This document shows positions 25,398 to 36,734 of a stretch of DNA of 64,000 nucleotides, piece by piece (the first letter of the stretch is position 1; each line of letters opens with the position of its first letter). Position numbers and translations under genes: made by a program. Under the pieces are notes generated by a model, which saw only the letters and a program-made list of their open reading frames with translations, ran no database searches and had not been told where the DNA came from. Source of the DNA: Bimastos eiseni (lineage: Eukaryota > Annelida > Clitellata > Crassiclitellata > Lumbricidae); the NCBI GenBank assembly GCA_959347315.1, contig OY365810.1, positions 24,244,304 through 24,308,303 on the forward strand. Direction: 5' to 3'.

Positions 25398-25722
25398 GAA
25401 AAAGGAAGTTATGAGCCAAACTCTAAGTTCTAAGTATGGTCAGTTTCAACAGTGACCTTAATTTCCAGGGCTCATCCTCACTATGAGCATAGTCCTTACT
25501 CGGTAGTGTAGTTTCACATCTTAACGACGAGAGTGGACTTACTACGACTGGAAAACGAATGCAGCTCGTAATTAAAGTGTTTACTGATGAGGGCATTTAA
25601 AATTAAATTTTAAATTAAACTACACAGTACACTCATGGGGGTGATATGCAATCGCTGACTCATATGTGTCTGTAATGGCACTACTTAAAATTTAGAGTTT
25701 GGCTCAGAACTTCTTTTTTCTC
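25398..25722. mobile_element. Putative MITE with ~38-bp terminal inverted repeats
   Basis: The left arm (25398-25435, GAAAAAGGAAGTTATGAGCC...) and right arm (25682-25722) are inverted copies, with about 33 of 38 positions matching by eye. They enclose about 245 bases of AT-rich sequence. No clear target duplication was found at these ends. The element lies 73 bases upstream of glypican exon 3, close to its branch-point region. Confidence 0.55.
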
Positions 25723-25795
25723 AGTCAAGAGTCAGATTAATTATTTAGGTTTGATTGATTATTCATTCAGTTCCTGATTGTGTTGTTGCTTGCAG

Positions 25796-26508
25796 ATCAT
25801 TTTAACGAGCTGTTGTCATCGTCCAAGAACAACACTCGCAACATGCTGACATCTATTTTTAAAATTCCCACCGAAAGCACCAATTCTGCTGTGGAGAAGC
25901 TCTTTGCCGATCTATCTGCATACGTTCATCTTGACGACCACGAGATCAACGTACGGCAGAGCGTCAACCAGTTCCTTGATGCCATATTTCCATGGGTCTT
26001 CACCCACACAATCAATGACGCCAGGGTAGTATCGGAAATGACGGACGAGTACCGAGAATGCCTGTCAGTCAGTCGAAAGGACTTGATGCCACCACCGTAC
26101 GGAGATGGAGCGAGGCGCCTTGTCCAGGACATGGCAAAGTCGCTGCAAGTGGCAAGGTCACTGCTCGACGCCTTCGACCTGGCAACAGAGGCCGTCAACA
26201 TCCCCAACAGACTGGGCTACGAAAACTACTGCTCGAAGGCGCTCACCCGTCTGCTCTACTGCTCGCAGTGCGAGGGGCACGGCACGGTGCCACCGTGCAG
26301 GCAATTCTGTCAGAATGTCATGCGTGGATGCATGACTCATGTCACCGAAGTCAACATTTACTGGAATCTGTTTGTGGCGGCCATAGAGAAGCTGATTTCT
26401 AGTCTTCACTACACTGATGATTTCCAGGACGTCCTGAACTCATTTCATTCCAAAGTGTCTGCTAGCATATTTAATTACTTCGACAACTCACACAGTTACC
26501 ATCTGCAG
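25796..26508 (+). CDS. Glypican exon 3: main globular core
   Basis: This 713-base exon encodes about 237 residues of the cysteine-rich core. Landmarks in order: an N-glycosylation sequon KNNT near the start; HEINVRQSVNQFLDAIFPWVF, like the GPC3 D-I-N-V-D-D-M-V segment; EYRECLS; KSLQVARSLLDA; and YCSKALTRLLYCSQCEGHG leading into PPCRQFCQNVMRGCM. It carries seven of the 14 conserved cysteines. The acceptor is TTGCTTGCAG|AT with a good pyrimidine tract and the donor is CTGCAG|GTGAGA. It enters in phase 1 (first residue Asp) and leaves in phase 0. Its GC content is clearly higher than the surrounding introns. Open frames on the other strand and in the other two frames here are shadows of this exon. 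Confidence 0.95.
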
Positions 26509-26919
26509 GTGAGAGAGTTCGATTCTGATCCGAAGGCTTCTGTAGTGTGGTCGTCCTATCAAGTAAATAATAATCTGTGATCGTAAATCTTTACGTTCAT
26601 GCCACTGGTGAAATAAATTCTAGCATTAGCAGTACAAGACATAAGGTGTGCCTCTAAAACTGAGAGAGGAGGATTAAAGGTGTGATAAAATAAGATAGTT
26701 AGTTGGTGTTAAGTGAAGTCTGTTGCTCTCTTCTTTGACCTCAATAGAGTGTCTCTGGGTCAGTGGGATCTTTTGGCTTAAGTGCTAACTGATGCAACAG
26801 TGGCATGACTAAGGGAACAACTTTGCACATCACTTGCGCTGGTTTGTTTGTCTTGTCGTCTTGTCTTAGTTTACATTACCCTATTCTTTTTGGCATTCAC
26901 AGCTCTTGTCTTATCTCAA

Positions 26920-27120
26920 CTAGTGATGTAGCGGTATGTTCTGTGTCTTGTAACCGAAGGGTCTCACCCTTCGGGTTCAATTCTAGCTCAAGCCACTGCG
27001 TAGTGAACATGGAAAAGTTGCTTACCCACAATTGTCTGTGAGAAAGGCCATGGGAAACCACGTCACTCGTCTTATCCTCTGGTGACATAAGAGTCAATGG
27101 ACCTGCCTTCATGCAGATTA
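26920..27120 (+). mobile_element. Putative tRNA-derived SINE (second family)
   Basis: The head resembles a tRNA T-arm with a B box (GGGTTCAATTCT) after CTTGTAACCGAAGGGT. It is followed by a unique body ending near CATCATCATACC. The A box is poorly preserved. No second copy in the window was found, so the call rests on the tRNA-like head only. Confidence 0.45.
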
Positions 27121-27174
27121 CTCATCATCATACCATATTATTAGTTGGTTGGTTGGTTGCTGTTAGGGACATTG

Positions 27175-27335
27175 TGTTATAACATAGATGGATTAGTGTT
27201 GCACTCCCCTGTCTCCAGGATTAAGACTGGCACTACCACAGTGGCAGAGCTGCCACTTTCTTGCTTAGGGTATGCTTATGTCAAAATAGGCTCTTAGATC
27301 AGCGGAATGACTAGGAGTATTCTGTTTCCTGTAGA
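27175..27335 (-). mobile_element. Dispersed retroelement 3'-end fragment
   Basis: On the minus strand it contains TAGTGCCAGTCTTAATCCTG followed by GAGACAGGGGAGTGCAACAC. This resembles CAGTGCCAGTCCTAAGCCTG followed by GAGAAAGGAGGAGGGCGACACC at 46327-46372 (plus). The two are opposite-strand copies of one repeat family, probably a LINE 3' end. Confidence 0.5.
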
Positions 27336-29399
27336 AGAGCGGGTCGAGGTAGTCAAGATATCCAGATGTAGTCTGTAGTCTGTAGTCTATCTGTAGTTTA
27401 TAATTTTTCTCTATGTGGTGATAAGTAAATTTATCAATCGAAAACTAAACAATAATGTGTAGAGTATCTCGTGTTAATCGCTCAGTGGTCATCTTTGTCC
27501 AAGACGGTCATCCAGTTAGCACCCAATTGAAACACATGAAACAATGTTATCTTAGATATTGCTTCACGGCTTAGTAACAGATCGTCAGTCTCACATGAAC
27601 TTCTGTTAACAACAGGTCTCGCTCACAGGCATTGTATTTGCACTGTGCCAAAATTGCACATTCTATATATACACCACATCATGATTTTCACATGTGACAG
27701 AACAAGTTTTCAAAATGCCTGCCCTCTGTCGGCTATTTGGTACAACTTAGGGGCTTAGACTTAATGTAGTCTGGCATTCTGTATGCACCATGCCGTTTTT
27801 TGATGCTCCCTCGATAGGGACTGTGGAGATGTAAACATTTCCATAGCTTCGGAGCCTTTGAAGGTTGTAACTCCACTTTATGGCTGGTAGAGTTAAGCAG
27901 CTGATTATCTAAACATTGATATAAAGCAGCCGATGTGAACAACGGAAGAAGAGACAAAGACATAAATAGACATAAGTACAATGACTGAATTGCAGATACA
28001 CTGACACATACATCAAGCCAGAGACAGAGAGATAGGCAGATATACGAATAGGTGACGGAAGGAGAGACGTGCTGACACAAGCATAGCAAGGAGGACAGAG
28101 AAGGATGCAGCAGAAGGGGCAGCAGCACGGAGAAAAAGAGGAACAAAGTGATAGAAGTAAATAACAAAGTTGATGAAAATCTGCCCTTTACAGTTAAATT
28201 AGTCCTCTCCTGGTGCAGAGAGATCTGTACGGTTACCATCATCATCATTGCTTGCTGCTGTTTTGTGCTCTTCTAAAACACAGACGTTATACACTTCACT
28301 TCTGTACAAGACCCAAAAATTATCCAATACACAACTCCCAGACTAGTCCTCTTCTCAGACTTAGTCGTTAGCTCTTTCAACAGAAGAATTTGCTTCCTCC
28401 TCAGGTGGTGTTTGAGGCCAAAAAACGCTCATATCTCTTCTTGATTCAGTATAGCCATGAGCATGGTAAAACCAGTGGACTGGCTGGGCAACCAATGTAA
28501 GGAATTGACATCATTCATACACATGCCTTCATTACTGCCAGTTGATGATGATGACGACGACGACGATGATGATGATGATGATGTACATATCACATAATAT
28601 CATTATATCCTTTATCACGGGCTGGTTTCATCCCATAAGGTGTTCTTCAGTGTTGAATATCTCAGCTGTCTATGTGGTTTAGGGCAAGGCATTGACGTGC
28701 ACCTGATAAGTTGAATAGCAAATGTGATGTACATATCCCATTTATCCACAGTCACGGTATGTACTCGGTATTCGGGTACAGCTCGGGCGGGCTAATGCTT
28801 CAGAGGTTTTTTGCTGATTATCTTAGTTGTGGCTTGTATGACCACCATCCAACGGTTCTGAAAAGGTGAGACCTATAACCTTGAGATAAGCTGATTGCTG
28901 GTAATGCAGGTCTTCTTCAGGCACAAAGATTATTTGAAGTTCTAAAGGCACAAGATGAAAATTTCAGATGAACATATATTGTGTATAATATACCACATGA
29001 GCCAAATACCATGCATATATATATATACATGTATATATATATATATATGTGTGTGTATATATATATGTATAAATATAGATAGATATATATGTATATATTT
29101 TTCACCCTTCTAAACACTTACATAGGAGACATTTGTTCTGGTTTCTTCATGGCACCAGTGGATGTACATACCAGATGCTATTTTCTGTGAGAATTTTGCT
29201 GTGAGTTCTCCTCAGACAAACCATCATGCACATTTGCCTACACTCATACCGCTATACACAAACACACATGCATACATGCAAGTGTGTTTGCCTACACACA
29301 CCACACACATACACACACATGCACATGCGCACACACACAGACACAAAGCTCCTACACCCACACAGACAGCCCTTGGATTTAACATGTAATGGGTTATCC

Positions 29400-29630
29400 A
29401 CAGACAGACAAGCAGGCAGATGGCGGACGGAAGGGTGAGTGGGTGGCCAGAAGGACAGACTGGCTGAGAGACAGTCAGACAGGCAGACAGAGAGAGAGAG
29501 AGAGAGAGGGGGGAGGTAGGCAGATGGAGGGAAAATTGAGTGGGTAGCCAAAGAGACAGACTCACAGGCCAGACAGGCAGACAGACTCACAGGCAAAAAG
29601 ACAGACAGACTCACTGGCAAGACAGGCAGT
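29400..29630. repeat. CAGA/CAGG-rich tetranucleotide array
   Basis: Irregular CAGA, CAGG and GAGA units flank the degenerate repeat GGTAGCCAAAGAGACAGACT. Two larger related blocks at 29441-29520 and 29541-29630 suggest segmental duplication within the array. Confidence 0.85.
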
Positions 29631-29848
29631 CAGACCTTAGCCTGAACTATTTGTCAGATTTTGGTATCAGGGAGTACATTGTTATTAACCTAGGTTGTCT
29701 AAGGTGTGGTCTTGCAGAATTTTCATCAGCGTTTGTCTAATTTATTGAATTATGGCCTAACTAGTCTAATAAAAATTACCAACCTTGCTACTTTGTGTTG
29801 AAAGGGTAAATGAGTATGTAATATATATATACATATATATATATCAAT

Positions 29849-29883
<35 letters not shown>

Positions 29884-30092
29884 CAATTATATATATGTGT
29901 TTTATGGTGAGTGTTAGACTTCACATATGTGTGAATACCTAATATACAATCTACACACATCAATGCCTATATTTGTCATACAAATATGTATGGGCTTGGC
30001 TTCATCCATGGAGTTAGTTGAAAAAAGCTCATAAATTAGCTGGTCTGCATTCCTGCCAGTGCCTGGCTTCTAAGAATCTGGTGCCTGTAGCC

Positions 30093-31000
30093 AGATGGAT
30101 GAATGGATGGATGGAGGAAGTGGTGGATGGATTGATTGATTGATTGATGGACTGATGGATGGATTGATGGTTGGAGAGGTGGAAGGATGGATTTGTGAAT
30201 GGATGGATTGATTGATGGGTGGATTGATGGACGGACAGATGGATGGGTGGATGGATGGATGAACGGATGGATGGACAGAGGGATGGATGGATGGATGAAC
30301 GTATGGATGGATGGATGAACGGATGGGTGGATGGATGTGGAGGAATTGGTGGATGGATGGATGAACGGATGGATGGACAGAGGGATGGATGGATGGATGA
30401 ACGGATGGATGGACAGAGGGATGGATGGATGGATGAACGTATGGATGGATGGATGAACGGATGGGTGGATGGATGTGGAGGAATTGGTGGATGGATGGAT
30501 GAACGGATGGATGGACAGAGGGATGGATGGATGGATGAACGGATGGATGGACAGAGGGATGGATGGATGGATGAACGTATGGATGGATGGATGAACGGAT
30601 GGGTGGATGGATGTGGAGGAATTGGTGGATGGATGGATGAACGGATGGATGGACAGAGGGATGGATGGATGGATGAACGGATGGATGGACAGAGGGATGG
30701 ATGGATGGATGAACGGATGGATGGACAGAGGGATGGATGGATGGATGAACGTATGGATGGATGGATGAACGGATGGGTGGATGGATGTGGAAGAATTGGT
30801 GGATGGATGGATGAACGGATGGATGGGCAGAGGGATGGATGGATGGATGAACGGATGGATGGACAGAGGGATGGATGGATGGATGAACGTATGGATGGAT
30901 GGATGAACGGATGGGTGGATGGATGTGGAGGAATTGGGGGATGGATGGATGGATTGATTGATGGATGGATGGATGGATAAATGGACGGACGGATGGATGA
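30093..31000 (+). repeat. GGAT satellite with 138-bp higher-order units
   Basis: The array is built of GGAT/GGATGAAC words. The marker AGGAATTGG recurs at 30341, 30479, 30617, 30791 (AAGAATTGG) and 30929, giving spacings of 138, 138, 174 and 138. The 36-base difference equals one extra copy of the module ending GGATGGACAGAG. The units therefore contain 1, 2, 2, 3 and 2 such modules. Open frames on both strands (245 and 345 codons) are artefacts of the repeat. Confidence 0.95.
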
Positions 31001-31165
31001 ATGAAACAGTCTTCTTGTACAGCTTTGTCTGGGCCAGAATCCTTAAGTCAGATGTTGAGGGTGTCAGATGCAAATGGCTGTGCTCAGTAGGCCTCTAAGA
31101 ATGATGATCCAACCTCCCAGGAAAGAATGAAACACACAAAAAAAGAATACAGCAACACAGAGAGT

Positions 31166-31199
<34 letters not shown>

Positions 31200-31401
31200 T
31201 ACACAGCAGCAGTATTACGGACACAAGACTGAGCAGAGGTCTGTCTGGCCTGCAAGATTGAGATACATTGACAGGTACAGACATACTCTTAGGCAGGCAG
31301 GCGAAATAAGGCATGGGCACACGGACAAGGCAGACACGCACATGGTCAGAGAGACGGGTAGACGAACGGACGGAGAGGGTAGAAGGACAAGGATGGGATA
31401 G

Positions 31402-31521
31402 TCAGTTAGTCATGTAGTCAGTCATTTCCATAAGTCAGTCAGTCAGTCATTTCCATAAGTCAGTCAGTCAGTCATTTCCATAAGTCAGTCAGCCAGCCAG
31501 CTAGTCAGTGAGTCAGTCAGC
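31402..31521 (+). repeat. AGTC-rich 28-bp tandem repeat
   Basis: The motif CAGTCATTTCCATAAGTCAG recurs three times with a 28-base period, followed by CAGC/CAGT words. Confidence 0.85.
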
Positions 31522-32926
31522 CCCCAGTCATAAGAGTGAGTAGGGGTGATAAGGTAACGATATGAGATATGATGAGAGGGAGAGACACAGATAGATCTAA
31601 TCAAAGATAGATCGGAAATGTGTTACCGTGTTAGTTGAATGTTTTTAATTTGGTTCAAATCGGATTTAAGTTTAAAGTTAATGGTCTTTTTTGTAGGAGG
31701 TCCCTGCTGACTGACAAATTGTTGCCTGATAAGCAAGATAAACGTTTAATTTGCTGGTGGGTCAGATTTAAATTGATTGTAATATGAGACTGCAAAAATT
31801 TACAACCAAAAACCTAAAGGAGAAACAGGACACTGAGATTTTATCTGCAGATGACACAGGCATGCCCTGAGCCATATTATTCTCTTTGCTTGACATATTT
31901 ATATATAAATATATGTACATATATGCCTGTTTCATATTATCATGTTCGAAATGTAACGTAAGAAATAAAATCCATGTGAATACATATTATAGTTTTTATA
32001 TTCCTGTTTCCAATGATGTCATGTCAGTGGTGTAGCATAGGAAATAAAACCAATGATATATTATTCAGTGTTTGGTACTGCATTTTAAAAACATGTTAGA
32101 TATATGTTGCTTGTAGATGTCTGCATGTGCAGTAAATGTCTATGCCTCATATTCAGTTACATAAACTATAAATTTTTGGGTCTAGTTTTCAACATAAATC
32201 GTAGGATCCGATCGATGTCTTCAGGTTTTCATTTCTCAGCAGATGATGATGATGGCTAGTGGGTTGTCTTTTTCTTTAATCTGTGGATGAGGTTGTGGCC
32301 TGTGAGGCCTCAGCATTGCTGGTTATCCAAATGGGAGAAGCTAAAAGGATTCTGTTTCATCCAGAGTTACTACTGCACTCGTCCTTCCTCTCAGACCTTG
32401 TTCATTCTATTGAGATGTTGGGGCAGAGGTTCTTAGCTCTATGCCCTTCTGTGGCATTTACCCGCTTGGGGCATTCTTCACCGAACCCTAATCTGCAAGT
32501 AATGACTTCTATGGTGGCATTGTCATCATGCACTAGTCATCTTTCACTGCTTGCATTCAGTGAAAGTCTTGTCAAGAGCTGATGACAAACTACTGACACT
32601 TCTTTCCTCCTTTCCTTTAGAGCAATTGGGACTGTTTCTTATAAGTAATCCTGTCTTATACTTTTGCATGGCAGTCTGCTTGTCAGCTTGGGGAAATGGT
32701 GACTGAATTTGGTATTAGCGTGCCTATAAAAATGAAATTGATGGCATTCTTCCTTCTATTTGTGTAGTATTGGTAGTGTATTGGAGCTCTCTGTTTAAAT
32801 CGGGTATGGAAGTTTGAGGAATGGTAATGATTGCAGCCAGCATTATTGTGTGTTGATATTTCATAATTTGTCTGTCTGGTGTTCAGATTCTATAGAAAAT
32901 GAGCAGTTTGTTATTGAGAGGTGCAT

Positions 32927-33024
32927 CTGGTTAGGAGACTGTCTCTGGTTAAGATACTGTCTCTGGTTAGGAGACTGTCTCTGGTTAGGAGACTGTCTCT
33001 GGTTAGGAGACTGTCTCTGGTCGT
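32927..33024 (+). repeat. 18-bp minisatellite upstream of exon 4
   Basis: About five copies of CTGGTTAGGAGACTGTCT occur, the second with an AT substitution. As 18 is divisible by 3, the forward frame shows an artefactual GDCLWL repeat. It ends about 290 bases before glypican exon 4. Confidence 0.9.
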
Positions 33025-33315
33025 GGCTGCTGGATTCTGTTGTGATTGAACTGGATCGAACTCTTTAATGGCAAGTCATGGTCTCTCTGGACGGGTGCTG
33101 ATAGAATATAGCCAATTATGTTACCCTATCTTTGCACTTTGAAAGAGTTACTATAGCCACAACCGATTTTTTAATGTAGGCAATATTTCTATCGTCAGTC
33201 ACTTGCTGCATGGTGTTCGTAAATATAACTGGATTAGATGGTCTGCCATGGATTTCCAGGCGTGAGATGCGTTCCTGGCTTGGATTACAGATAGCCTTGT
33301 GTTCATTGGTAACAG

Positions 33316-33623
33316 GTGATCAGGAAATGCGGATATCCAATTGCGGGGGTTACAACGGAACCCCCCGCTACTGCTCCTCCTGGCGTCGCTGCCCCCTCCT
33401 CCGTTGGTCATGAAGCAGGAGAGACAACAACTGAACGAAGCAGCAGACTCCTGCTCGCAGATTTTCCTACAAAAACACACAGGAAATTTTCATTCAACGT
33501 CATCATCAGAAACATTGGTTCATCGAAAAGTTTTTTTGGCAAGCTTCCGGACTCCGTCTGCAATTCAGAGAAATTTTCTGCACCAAATGACAGCACCTGC
33601 TGGAATGGAACTTCTATAGACAA
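33316..33623 (+). CDS. Glypican exon 4: C-terminal core with C-W-N-G motif
   Basis: The exon begins VIRKCGYP, aligning with the family's K-x-C-G/A-[HP] segment. It then has a Pro/Ala/Thr-rich linker and ends with KSFFGKLPDSVCNSEKF...DSTCWNGTSIDK. The L-P-x-x-x-C and C-W-N-G elements are diagnostic of glypicans. The linker contains R-S-S-R, a minimal proprotein-convertase motif at about the place where GPC3 is cleaved by furin; this is inference only. The acceptor GGTAACAG|GTG keeps phase 0 from exon 3, and the donor GACAA|GTGAGA leaves phase 2. The acceptor has only a modest pyrimidine tract, so the first few codons are less certain than the rest. Three conserved cysteines lie here. A second start, after the CAG at 33323, would break the phase. 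Confidence 0.9.
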
Positions 33624-33678
33624 GTGAGAGACCATGTTCATTGCACAATTATAGTTCTATATAAATTTGTAGATAATC

Positions 33679-33742
33679 ATGCATCATCATCGTCATCATC
33701 ATCACCACCACCTTCACCACCTTCACCATCATCATCATCACC

Positions 33743-33773
<31 letters not shown>

Positions 33774-33805
33774 CCACCACCACCACCACCACCACCATCA
33801 CCACC

Positions 33806-33839
<34 letters not shown>

Positions 33840-33847
33840 CCACCACC

Positions 33848-33881
<34 letters not shown>

Positions 33882-33883
33882 CC

Positions 33884-33914
<31 letters not shown>

Positions 33915-34057
33915 CCACCACCACCACCACCACCGCCGCCGCCACCACCACCACCACCACCACCATCACCACCACCACCACCACCACCACCATCACTACC
34001 ACCACCACCACCACCACCACCACCACCACCACCACCACCACCACCACCATCACCACC

Positions 34058-34091
<34 letters not shown>

Positions 34092-34099
34092 CCACCACC

Positions 34100-34130
<31 letters not shown>

Positions 34131-34141
34131 CCACCACCACC

Positions 34142-34175
<34 letters not shown>

Positions 34176-34180
34176 CCACC

Positions 34181-34214
<34 letters not shown>

Positions 34215-34225
34215 CCACCACCACC

Positions 34226-34256
<31 letters not shown>

Positions 34257-34294
34257 CCACCACCACCACCACCACCACCACCACCATCACCACC

Positions 34295-34328
<34 letters not shown>

Positions 34329-34336
34329 CCACCACC

Positions 34337-34400
<64 letters not shown>

Positions 34401-34546
34401 CCACCACCACCACCACCACCGCCGCCGCCACCACCACCACCACCACCACCATCACCACCACCACCACCACCACCACCATCACTACCACCACCACCACCAC
34501 CACCACCACCACCACCACCACCACCACCACCACCACCATCACCACC

Positions 34547-34577
<31 letters not shown>

Positions 34578-34678
34578 CCACCACCACCACCACCACCACC
34601 ACCACCACCACCATCATCATCACCACCACCACCACCATCACCACCACCACCACCACCACCACCATCACCACCACCATC

Positions 34679-34712
<34 letters not shown>

Positions 34713-34735
34713 TCATTGTCATGTTTCTGTCATCA
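33679..34735 (+). repeat. (CAC/CAT)n trinucleotide satellite, 1.06 kb
   Basis: Blocks of 4-7 CAT alternate with blocks of CAC, with rare CGC and TAC variants. The variants CGCCGCCG (33934 and 34420) and CATCACTAC (33991 and 34477) recur exactly 486 bases apart, showing an internal segmental duplication. All six frames stay open over about 1 kb (poly-His, Ser/Pro and Met/Val); none is a gene. Confidence 0.98.
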
Positions 34736-35116
34736 AACATTTGGTGTGTGTATGACTGTGTGTATATATGTATGTGTATTAGTAGGACATCTTGTGGATG
34801 TTGTTCAAGCCTTATAGCACCCAGTTAGATTAAATGGATGTTCCTACAGCAACCCCAACAGATAACATGTTCAACTTCTTCAGTAAACAACATTTGGAAC
34901 GGCTTGTGGTAACATCATTAAAGTTTAGTCTGGTCCAGCTTTTTATGTAAAATAAATTATATGGCAATTGGCTTGTCCACAAAGGTAATTATTCTGAAAT
35001 TTAATTAAACTTCATGGTTACCTACATGAATTATTTAAGGAAAAACATTTTTTAATGACTCACCATGTATATGTATGTATATTTATATATTTATTTATAT
35101 ATATATATATATACAT

Positions 35117-35155
<39 letters not shown>

Positions 35156-35904
35156 TAACATGGTTATACTACTGTATATATATTGACCTGTCATTCATTG
35201 CTCATTAAAATCATTTTGGTTGCTCTGCAGTCATCTGGTGCTCAATTTTTCTGACAATCTCATTTTTTCCACCCATCAGTTCATAAATTCCAGGAAGATA
35301 TATAGATGACAGTCTGACAGCCAACATATTGCATGAGCGCTGCTGCTGATGTAGGCGGAAACGCAGCGAAGAAGATGACAGGGATTAATTGCTCATCCCA
35401 TCCATTATATGCTGGTGAAGGCTGTGGAGTTGTTTTTTGTTATTGCGATGATTAGATTAGCTCGTGATTAAGCGTAGGCCTAGCCGCTGAAATCGCCGCC
35501 CACAGGACAGAGTCCTCGAATGTCTGAGTGCTTGTTGGTGCAACCGAATTTGTGGAGGCATTGTGATGTTAGGGTTACGCAGTGAAACTAGCATCAAGGA
35601 CTGGCAGTCCTGTTCAGAATTACTATGGCCGTGCAGTTCTGTGATTAATTTCTCACAAAAACGCCACAGATCAGACTCTGAAAGTAATGGCTGATAATGG
35701 CAGAGAATATCGTGACTAGAGACGTGCAGAACTAGACTGTCCGATCTATGACTGGATGGTAGTAACATCTTTGGTTGTGTGTATTTAAATATGAATTGTG
35801 TGTGGCAGTAGGTGACACCGACTACGCTTTGAATCTAGTTTTCTGTCGACTGGTATAACGCAGCACAAATGTAGGCGAACCTTTTTTGTAGGAGTGAGTC
35901 ATCT

Positions 35905-36055
35905 TTAAGTGATGGTAAATTTGGGGCCTGCAGGGTTTGAGTGGTCTTGTGATTCTGTGGTGGGTTCAAATCCTGATGGTGGTTGACTGCCACGTATGCA
36001 TTGCATCCATTGATGTTTCGTATATCGACCTCTGTGATGTCACGCATATCAGTGT
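35905..36055 (+). mobile_element. Possible tRNA-derived SINE remnant
   Basis: A perfect B-box-like GGTTCAAATCC lies near 35965, preceded by a weak tRNA-like head and followed by a body ending near GATGTCACGCATATC. No second copy was seen. Confidence 0.3.
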
Positions 36056-36325
36056 TTGAACTGTGCAGCCCATGGTGGTGAATGTTTGTCCAGTTCTTGG
36101 ATTGCCATTTTCATTTCTGCCCTACCATCCATAGGAACAGCCATTGCAGTTTAACCCTCAAGGACCGCAAAGTGGACCCACGACTTAACTCTGCCACCTA
36201 GACAACTGGCTTTGTTTGCCTTATGTGATATAGCTCGCATTTATTCACAATATTTAGAAATAATTTAGAAATACTCACAATATTTAGAAATACAGAAAAA
36301 ATTATTTATGTTGTCTTCTGAGGAA

Positions 36326-36703
36326 CTGTATATTAGGGATGAACCAAAACTCGGTTCGGAACTCGGCTCGGTCCAATTTTCTTGGTACTCAAAACTCAGA
36401 CTCGTACAAACAATGGGTCCAAGTATTAATCTTTTCGATTTTCTGTTTTGAAAATGAAAATCAGAGTTTTTACAAAATGACAATCGACCTAACTAAAAAC
36501 TCAAATGCTGCTGCTCTTAGTGCTTACAAGTTACTTACTTCCTAGGTTTAACTAAGGGAAAACTAAATAATTCATTGAAGTTGTGCAAACTGCCAATCTA
36601 AATCATCAAGAGAAAGAAACCTCGGACTCGGCCTCGGCAAAATTCAACTCATAAACTCGGTACTCGGACTTGGCAAGAAGTTCAAACTTGGCTCATCCTA
36701 CTG

Positions 36704-36708
<5 letters not shown>
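36326..36708. mobile_element. Non-autonomous hAT element with perfect 8-bp target duplication
   Basis: The element occupies 36334-36700 (367 bases). It starts TAGGGATGAACCAA and its right end read inverted is TAGGATGAGCCAA. It is flanked by CTGTATAT on both sides (36326-36333 and 36701-36708). Subterminal CTCGG/CTCGGACT words recur at both ends. It encodes no transposase. The perfect duplication suggests a fairly recent insertion into glypican intron 4. Confidence 0.85.

Positions 36709-36734
<26 letters not shown>

Larger units (their letters stand above)
13255..25795 (+). other. Glypican intron 2 (12.5 kb)
   Basis: It holds a LINE fragment, SINE copy A, a (TA)n run at 14901-14992, a (GT)n run at 16218-16308 and a minus-strand LINE fragment at 17635-17945. 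It also has TA-rich runs at 20235-20310, a CT-rich array at 23898-24138 and a 325-base inverted-repeat element next to exon 3. Open frames such as 16428-16754, 23509-23802 and 23851-24471 show no known domain. Most of 14100-16200 and 18000-23500 is featureless to me. Confidence 0.6.
26509..33315 (+). other. Glypican intron 3 (6.8 kb)
   Basis: It contains a SINE-like element at 26920-27120, a retroelement 3'-end repeat near 27175-27335 (minus) and GAC/GAT repeats at 28545-28582. There are TA runs at 29014-29100 and 29821-29893, CA repeats at 29258-29370 and CAGA arrays at 29400-29630. The GGAT satellite spans 30093-31000, GACA repeats 31165-31200, a 28-bp AGTC-rich tandem 31402-31521 and an 18-bp tandem 32927-33024. 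Confidence 0.6.

Noticed and set aside
25926..26409. Four long open frames overlapping glypican exon 3
   Set aside because: They are shadows of a GC-rich coding exon in other frames.
30036..31073. 345-codon (IHPSIHPF) and 245-codon ([10 protein letters not shown]) frames
   Set aside because: They are opposite strands of the GGAT satellite; the periodicity follows the DNA repeat, not protein constraint.
31402..31521. Regular ~28-bp direct repeats as a CRISPR array
   Set aside because: The repeats are contiguous with no unique spacers and lie in an animal intron.
33624..34817. 397-codon Ser/Pro frame, 358-codon poly-His frame and 363-codon Met/Val frame
   Set aside because: All arise from one CAC/CAT satellite that has almost no stop codons in any frame; no start context, splice sites or unique coding sequence support them.
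35457..35768. 103-codon minus frame near the CpG-richer block of intron 4
   Set aside because: No domain, signal or splice context was recognised.
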